Assembly (NCBI GenBank): GCA_946408865.1
Contig: CAMJTZ010000069.1
Span: 1-9,247 of the forward strand
Source: an uncultured Clostridia bacterium
Lineage (GTDB): Bacteria > Bacillota_A > Clostridia > Christensenellales > Aristaeellaceae
DNA: 9,247 nucleotides
Direction of reading: 5' to 3'
A program made the position numbers and the translations under genes. Below are positions 6,169-9,247 of this stretch, one piece after another (position 1 is the first letter of the stretch; every line of letters starts with the position of its first letter). The notes under the pieces were generated by a model that saw nothing but the letters and a program-made list of their open reading frames with translations, was not told the origin of the DNA and did no database searches.

Positions 6169-6696
6169 ATGAAATACTGCATTGAATGCGGGACGGCACT
6201 GATTGATAAAGAACTGGAACATGAAGGGATTGTTCCTTTCTGTCCGAACTGCCAGGAGTACCGTTTTCCTGTGTACAACGTTGCGGTCAGCATGATTATC
6301 GTCAATGAAGAGAATCAGAAAACGCTGCTGGTAAAACAGTACGGGAAAGATTTTTTCCGTCTGGTTGCCGGATATGTGAACAGGGAAGAAACGCTGGAAC
6401 ACGCGGCAGTGCGTGAACTGAAGGAAGAAACCGGAATGACAGCCGGACGCATCGTATTTAACCGAACCCGTTTTTTCGAGCCATCCAATACACTGATGTG
6501 TAATTTTACCGTCTTCGTAGAAGACGATCATGAATTGAATCCAAACTATGAAATTGATTCCTGCGAATGGTTTTCGTTCGATGACGCGCGGAGAAATATC
6601 GATCCGAAAATCCTTGCCGGCATCTTTTTGAACGCATTCCTGGATGATGTGCAGGAATGCAGGAAAGAGAATGCTGCGGGAGGCGAAGCACAATGA
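6169..6696 (+). CDS. Zinc-ribbon NUDIX hydrolase, NudC (NAD diphosphatase)-like
   Basis: 175 residues. An N-terminal zinc ribbon (C4, C7, C25, C28) is followed by a NUDIX domain with an intact box at 68-90: G68, E74, R82-E83-L84-K85-E86-E87-T88-G89-M90. This order is that of NudC-type NAD(H) diphosphatases, which also remove NAD caps from RNA. The segment after the box, RFFEPSNTLM (101-110), sits where NudC has its SQPWPFP-type motif, but that motif is not conserved, so the substrate may differ. The protein lacks the long N-terminal domain of E. coli NudC (about 257 residues). The start ATG 6169 has GGAGGA 8 bases upstream. The TGA overlaps the next ATG (ATGA at 6693-6696), which indicates translational coupling to the YjbR-EVE-like gene. 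Confidence 0.88.
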   Translation: MKYCIECGTALIDKELEHEGIVPFCPNCQEYRFPVYNVAVSMIIVNEENQKTLLVKQYGKDFFRLVAGYVNREETLEHAAVRELKEETGMTAGRIVFNRTRFFEPSNTLMCNFTVFVEDDHELNPNYEIDSCEWFSFDDARRNIDPKILAGIFLNAFLDDVQECRKENAAGGEAQ

Positions 6697-7442
6697 AACC
6701 CCTGCGGGATGATGTTCTGAAGTATATCCGCAAGACATACAGGGGAGAAATCGAGTATCCCTGGATGCGCTATCCGGACTATGGAGTCGTTCGCCACAAG
6801 GATAATCAGAAATGGTATGCGCTTTTCATGGATATCCCGCGTTCAAAGCTCGGGCTTTCCGGCGATGAGATCGTTGACGTCCTGAACATAAAACTCTCAG
6901 ATTTCCTGACAAGGGATTTCCTGATCAAACGCGAAGGTTTTTTTCCGGGATATCATATTGCCAGGGGAAACTGGATATCCATTCTGCTGGACGGAACCGT
7001 TGACCTGGATGAGATCTGCCGCCTGATTGACGTGAGCTACAAGGTCACGGCTTCAGCAAAGACGAAAAAAGCGATCCGGCCTCCAAAGGAATGGATTATT
7101 CCGTCCAACCCGAAGTATTATGACAGCGTGCACGCTTTTGACAACACGGACGAGATTGACTGGAAGCAAGGCAGCGGAATCAAAACAGGTGATATTGTCT
7201 TTCTGTATATCGGTCTGCCCGTATCGGCTGTTCTGTATAAATGCATCGTTACGAAAACGGATATCCCGTGGCAGTTTCGGACGGAAGGGCTCACAATTAC
7301 CAGACTGATGCGGATACGGCTCCTGAAAAGATATGCCCCGGATCGCTTTACGTTTGAAGTGCTGAAAAAAGAATACGGGATCTTTGCGGTACGCGGCCCC
7401 AGAGGGATTCCGCAAAAACTGAGTGAGGCGTTGAAACGGTAA
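6693..7442 (+). CDS. MmcQ/YjbR-like protein fused to an EVE/PUA-like domain
   Basis: 249 residues. The first part (about 1-127) matches the MmcQ/YjbR fold: WMRYPDYGVVRHKDNQKWYALFMDIPRSKLGL (24-55), then the conserved FLIKREGFFPGYHIARGNWISILLDG (76-101) and the LIDVSYKVTA helix. YjbR relatives are CyaY-like and often called DNA-binding, with little direct proof. From about 133 to 240 comes a second domain starting EWIIPSNPKYYD, with GSGIKTGDIVFLYIG (160-174) and VLYKCIVTKTD (180-190), the pattern of EVE/PUA-like domains that bind modified bases in nucleic acids. ATG 6693 has GGGAGG 9 bases upstream and overlaps the previous stop. It is the last gene of the 4125-7442 block. The EVE call rests on pattern recognition and is less certain than the YjbR call. 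Confidence 0.82.
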   Translation: MKPLRDDVLKYIRKTYRGEIEYPWMRYPDYGVVRHKDNQKWYALFMDIPRSKLGLSGDEIVDVLNIKLSDFLTRDFLIKREGFFPGYHIARGNWISILLDGTVDLDEICRLIDVSYKVTASAKTKKAIRPPKEWIIPSNPKYYDSVHAFDNTDEIDWKQGSGIKTGDIVFLYIGLPVSAVLYKCIVTKTDIPWQFRTEGLTITRLMRIRLLKRYAPDRFTFEVLKKEYGIFAVRGPRGIPQKLSEALKR

Positions 7443-7487
7443 GACAGAATCCTTACAGAGGCCGCCGTCCGCCGGTCTGAATCTGTC
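7443..7487. terminator. Nested stem-loop between convergent genes, no T tract
   Basis: GACAGA (7443-7448) pairs with TCTGTC (7482-7487), and inside it CAGA-GGC (7456-7462) pairs with GCC-(gg)-TCTG (7471-7479). It fills nearly the whole 49-base gap between the stop of the YjbR-EVE gene and the stop of the convergent esterase. There is no T run on either strand, so it is only a possible bidirectional terminator. Confidence 0.33.
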
Positions 7488-7491
7488 CGGA

Positions 7492-8136
7492 TCATTCAAA
7501 ACTGGCGTCGCTTCCGCTGCGAAGCACCCACGCAAAAGCTTTTGCCGTTCGAAGATCGGGATCTTTGAAGTGATTTCCCTCATTCCATTCGAGGAAGCAG
7601 TTTAACCCGCGGTCTTTCAGCAGAACAAATGCCTCACGTATCCTGTCGCCCACGGCCGCCATAACGGGGTTGCGCGCTTTTTCCTCCCTGTCTCCGAGAC
7701 TGAGATAAACGGCATCGGCTTTGATTTCGTTCTTTCTCATATATTCGGTAAAACCCGGGAACCACACAGAGGGAGACGCCGCTGCGACTCCTTTGAAAAC
7801 ATCTGTCTGATACGCCGCCCATAACGCAAACAGTCCGGCGAGCGAATAACCGCCGATATAATATGTCCTGCTTTTATCGCTGCACAGTTTGCGCAGTTTA
7901 CCAAGAGTTTCCAAAGCTCCGTTCCCGAAGTTTTCTTTACCGAATACCGCCGGAGCTTCCCATGGCGAAAGGTCGATGTTCCAATGATCAATCCTGACAG
8001 CGATCAGGCGAAAGCTCCTGTTGCAGCTGTTGATAATTGCCGCAAACTCATTTTCGATTCCTTCAAGGTCATGATCGTCGACCGGCTGGATCAGAACGAT
8101 GCCGGAGTCCGGATCACCGAATTCGTATGTTTTCAT
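7492..8136 (-). CDS. Alpha/beta-hydrolase, esterase (COG2819-like)
   Basis: 214-residue serine hydrolase of the esterase D-like alpha/beta superfamily. The nucleophile elbow is GGYSLAGLF with S98 (residues 95-103). The probable acid is D149 in YLSLGDREEKA and the probable histidine is H189 in WNEGNHFKD. There is no signal peptide, so it is likely cytoplasmic; it would hydrolyse an ester or similar bond, substrate unknown. ATG 8136 is chosen because AAAGGA lies 9 bases upstream and the protein then begins MKTYEFGDPDSG. The in-frame sequence back to 8508 crosses a promoter and terminators and is not protein-like. It has its own promoter (TATACT at 8220-8215) with a leader of about 70 bases. It is convergent with the 4125-7442 block. 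Confidence 0.85.
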   Translation of the reverse strand: MKTYEFGDPDSGIVLIQPVDDHDLEGIENEFAAIINSCNRSFRLIAVRIDHWNIDLSPWEAPAVFGKENFGNGALETLGKLRKLCSDKSRTYYIGGYSLAGLFALWAAYQTDVFKGVAAASPSVWFPGFTEYMRKNEIKADAVYLSLGDREEKARNPVMAAVGDRIREAFVLLKDRGLNCFLEWNEGNHFKDPDLRTAKAFAWVLRSGSDASFE

Positions 8137-8213
8137 CTTCACAGATCCTTTCCCATCATGGTAGCTTATCTCAGAAATATCTTCTGCAGGTCCGGTCTTT
8201 TCAGTTTCCTGGG

Positions 8214-8231
8214 AAGTATACCATTTCTGCG
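8214..8231 (-). promoter_or_regulatory. Extended -10 promoter of the esterase gene
   Basis: The minus strand reads CGCAGAAATGGTATACTT (8231-8214), containing extended -10 TGG plus TATACT (8220-8215). The -35 region (TACCTT, 8243-8238) is poor, so activity would lean on the extended -10 and the T-rich upstream stretch. The predicted start is near 8208, about 70 bases before the esterase ATG. The 18 bases match the NUDIX promoter at 2232-2251 apart from a 2-base insertion. Confidence 0.55.
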
Positions 8232-8232
8232 T

Positions 8233-8270
8233 AAAAAAAGGTAGAAGAAAGCCGCAGGCGTCCCTGCGGC
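8233..8270 (-). terminator. Minus-strand intrinsic terminator just upstream of the esterase promoter
   Basis: A perfect 8-bp GC-rich stem (GCCGCAGG 8251-8258 with CCTGCGGC 8263-8270) has a 4-base loop. On the minus strand it continues into TTTCTTCTACC and then seven Ts (8239-8233). No minus-strand protein gene feeds into it, so it must end either a short transcript from about 8365 or antisense read-through from the sfsA side. Confidence 0.6.
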
Positions 8271-8305
8271 GGTAATGACGGTGCAGTATATGCTGTTTTT
8301 CCATG

Positions 8306-8341
8306 AAAAAAGCACTGCCGGCAGTATCCTTTGCTGGCGGC
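8306..8341 (-). terminator. Second minus-strand terminator-like hairpin with palindrome
   Basis: On the minus strand GCCG-c-CAG (8341-8334) pairs with CTG-c-CGGC (8324-8317), 7 bp with one mismatch and a 9-base loop. It is followed by AGTGC and six Ts (8311-8306). The downstream arm is part of a perfect 12-bp palindrome ACTGCCGGCAGT (8314-8325), which could also be a protein-binding site. It lies directly below a minus-strand TATAAT at 8365-8360. Confidence 0.42.
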
Positions 8342-8355
8342 AATCCGTAATGATA

Positions 8356-8364
8356 TGATATTAT
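8356..8364 (+). promoter_or_regulatory. Possible extended -10 promoter for the small ORF and sfsA
   Basis: TGATATTAT supplies an extended -10 TG and the hexamer TATTAT (8359-8364), without a recognisable -35 at normal spacing. The same AT-rich stretch reads TATAAT on the minus strand (8365-8360), so the site may fire in either direction. A plus transcript would begin near 8371 and include a GC-rich hairpin (TGCT-CCGG with CCGG-ga-AGCA, 8388-8414) ahead of the small ORF. Confidence 0.38.
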
Positions 8365-8455
8365 ATTCAGAGACGGGAAAACAGCCGTGCTCCGGAACAC
8401 CCGGCCGGGAAGCAGAAATACCGACAGGGCGGCGAATGCAGAAAGAGATAGACCT

Positions 8456-8557
8456 ATGACATACGAGGAAGCAGTAAAAAGGCTGAAATGTGGAACGAAG
8501 AAGTGCACCGTGATGGAAAGACCTGTCAGAGATTTTGAAAATCAGCGATTAATATGA
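8456..8557 (+). CDS. 33-residue small ORF overlapping the sfsA start
   Basis: ATG 8456 opens a 33-residue frame (MTYEEAVKRLKCGTKK, then CTVMERPVRDFENQRLI). Its TGA (8555-8557) overlaps the ATG of sfsA (8554-8556) as ATGA. It is basic and helical at the start, with Cys at 12 and 17. Its own ribosome binding site is weak (AAAGAG region, 8442-8447). The frame stays open upstream to a GTG at 8387, which would give 56 residues, but the upstream residues are Arg/Asn-rich and less convincing. sfsA has no Shine-Dalgarno sequence of its own, so translation of this frame may be needed to start sfsA. It could be a leader peptide or a small functional protein. No family recognised. Confidence 0.5.
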   Translation: MTYEEAVKRLKCGTKKCTVMERPVRDFENQRLI

Positions 8558-9204
8558 AATATCAGAATAGTACCAGGGGAATCTTCCTGGATCGTCCAAA
8601 CCGTTTTATTGCGCACGTTGAGGTTGACGGGCACATCGAGACCGTCCATGTGAAAAACACAGGACGATGCCGTGAACTGCTGCTGCCGGGGGCGGAAATA
8701 TGGCTGACAGCGCCGGAGACTGAAGGAAGAAAGACGAAATATGATCTGATTGCTGTAAGAAAAAGCAACGGCCTTATGATCAACATTGACAGTCAGGCGC
8801 CGAACAAGGTGGTACATGAATGGCTTGAAAAACAGCAGTATGATTTGATTCGCCCTGAATATACATACGGCGAATCAAGAATTGATTTTTATCTGGAACG
8901 CGGATCTGAACGAACGCTGATGGAAGTAAAAGGCTGCACGCTGGAAGTTGATGGTACAGGCTATTTCCCGGATGCTCCGACCGAGCGGGGAGTCAGGCAT
9001 CTTCATGAGCTGTCGAAGGCTTTATCAGACGGATACAGCGCCGTACTCGCTTTTGCAATCCAGATGGAAGGAATTACAGAAGTCAGACCGAATATTCAGA
9101 CGCATCCGGAGTTTGGAACTGCTTTGGAAGAAGCGAAGGCCGCCGGGGTCAGCGTTCTGTTCCTGCCATGTCATGTGGAACCGGACAGATTGTGGGTGAA
9201 ATAA
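8554..9204 (+). CDS. sfsA: SfsA family protein (DNA/RNA nuclease SfsA)
   Basis: 216 residues, full length for SfsA (E. coli protein about 234). Family landmarks appear in order: RGIFLDRPNRFIAHVEVDG (8-26), VHVKNTGRCRELLLPGAEIWL (31-51), then the PD-(D/E)xK nuclease-like core SRIDFYLE (D111) and LMEVKGCTL (E124, K126), and the signature GYFPDAPTERGVRHLHEL (136-153). The protein was first named for stimulating sugar fermentation in E. coli; the fold is an OB-like domain plus a nuclease-like domain, and its role is still poorly settled. The ATG at 8554 matches the family N-terminus but lacks a ribosome binding site; it overlaps the stop of the 33-residue ORF, which implies translational coupling. 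No gene is visible after it. Confidence 0.93.
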   Translation: MKYQNSTRGIFLDRPNRFIAHVEVDGHIETVHVKNTGRCRELLLPGAEIWLTAPETEGRKTKYDLIAVRKSNGLMINIDSQAPNKVVHEWLEKQQYDLIRPEYTYGESRIDFYLERGSERTLMEVKGCTLEVDGTGYFPDAPTERGVRHLHELSKALSDGYSAVLAFAIQMEGITEVRPNIQTHPEFGTALEEAKAAGVSVLFLPCHVEPDRLWVK

Positions 9205-9247
9205 TTCAGGCGGATGCGTTCTGAGAGGCTCATCCATTTCCAAGATG
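9205..9247 (+). other. Region after sfsA, no clear gene
   Basis: Only 43 bases remain. GGATG (9213-9217) could pair with CATCC (9232-9236), with TGAG/CTCA inside it, forming a weak hairpin followed by ATTTCC. It may be part of an sfsA terminator that continues past the window edge; the evidence is thin. Confidence 0.2.

Noticed and set aside
7053..7583. Minus-strand 176-residue frame opposite the YjbR-EVE gene
   Set aside because: Antisense shadow; the plus-strand protein has clear family features and a ribosome binding site.
8137..8508. Upstream extension of the esterase to 8508
   Set aside because: It would cross two terminator-like hairpins and the TATACT promoter, and it has no hydrolase-like sequence; ATG 8136 has a ribosome binding site.

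Overview
The window looks like chromosomal DNA of a Gram-positive Clostridia-type bacterium (Bacillota), probably a gut or rumen anaerobe. The grounds are strong GGAGG ribosome binding sites, extended -10 promoters reading TGGTATACT, intrinsic terminators with T tracts, and a gene set (YciI, flavoredoxin-type flavin reductase, ElaA-like GNAT, MmcQ/YjbR, TetR/AcrR, YfcE phosphodiesterase, SfsA) common in that class. Taxonomy is inferred from these features only. There is no rRNA, tRNA, insertion sequence, phage gene or CRISPR array.

Layout: (1) 34-488, minus strand: a small membrane protein frame with a good terminator but no convincing start. (2) 584-2176, plus: a secreted protein with a signal peptide, a duplicated 25-residue Pro/Gly spacer and a beta-helix-like body, closed by a terminator. 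(3) 2222-3141, plus: an extended -10 promoter, a NUDIX hydrolase and an 82-residue Cys-containing small protein. (4) 3301-3967, minus: a TetR/AcrR regulator behind a near-consensus promoter. (5) 4125-7442, plus: six tightly spaced genes (metallophosphoesterase, YciI, flavin reductase, ElaA-like acetyltransferase, zinc-ribbon NUDIX/NudC-like enzyme, YjbR-EVE-like fusion), several overlapping or separated by under 30 bases. (6) 7492-8231, minus: an alpha/beta-hydrolase esterase and its promoter. (7) 8233-8365: a gene-free stretch with two tandem minus-strand terminator-like hairpins below a TATAAT, possibly a small RNA. (8) 8356-9204, plus: a 33-residue small ORF that overlaps the start of sfsA by ATGA.

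How the genes fit together: the 4866-7442 block reads as a housekeeping or metabolite-clearance operon (YciI-like enzyme, flavin-dependent reductase, acetyltransferase, nucleotide diphosphatase, nucleic-acid-binding fusion). The TetR gene is divergent from that block, and its target is unknown. I see no convincing anti-phage or secondary-metabolite system. The best leads are the small ORF coupled to sfsA, the possible small RNA at 8233-8365, the YjbR-EVE fusion, and a near-identical promoter block shared by the NUDIX and esterase genes.
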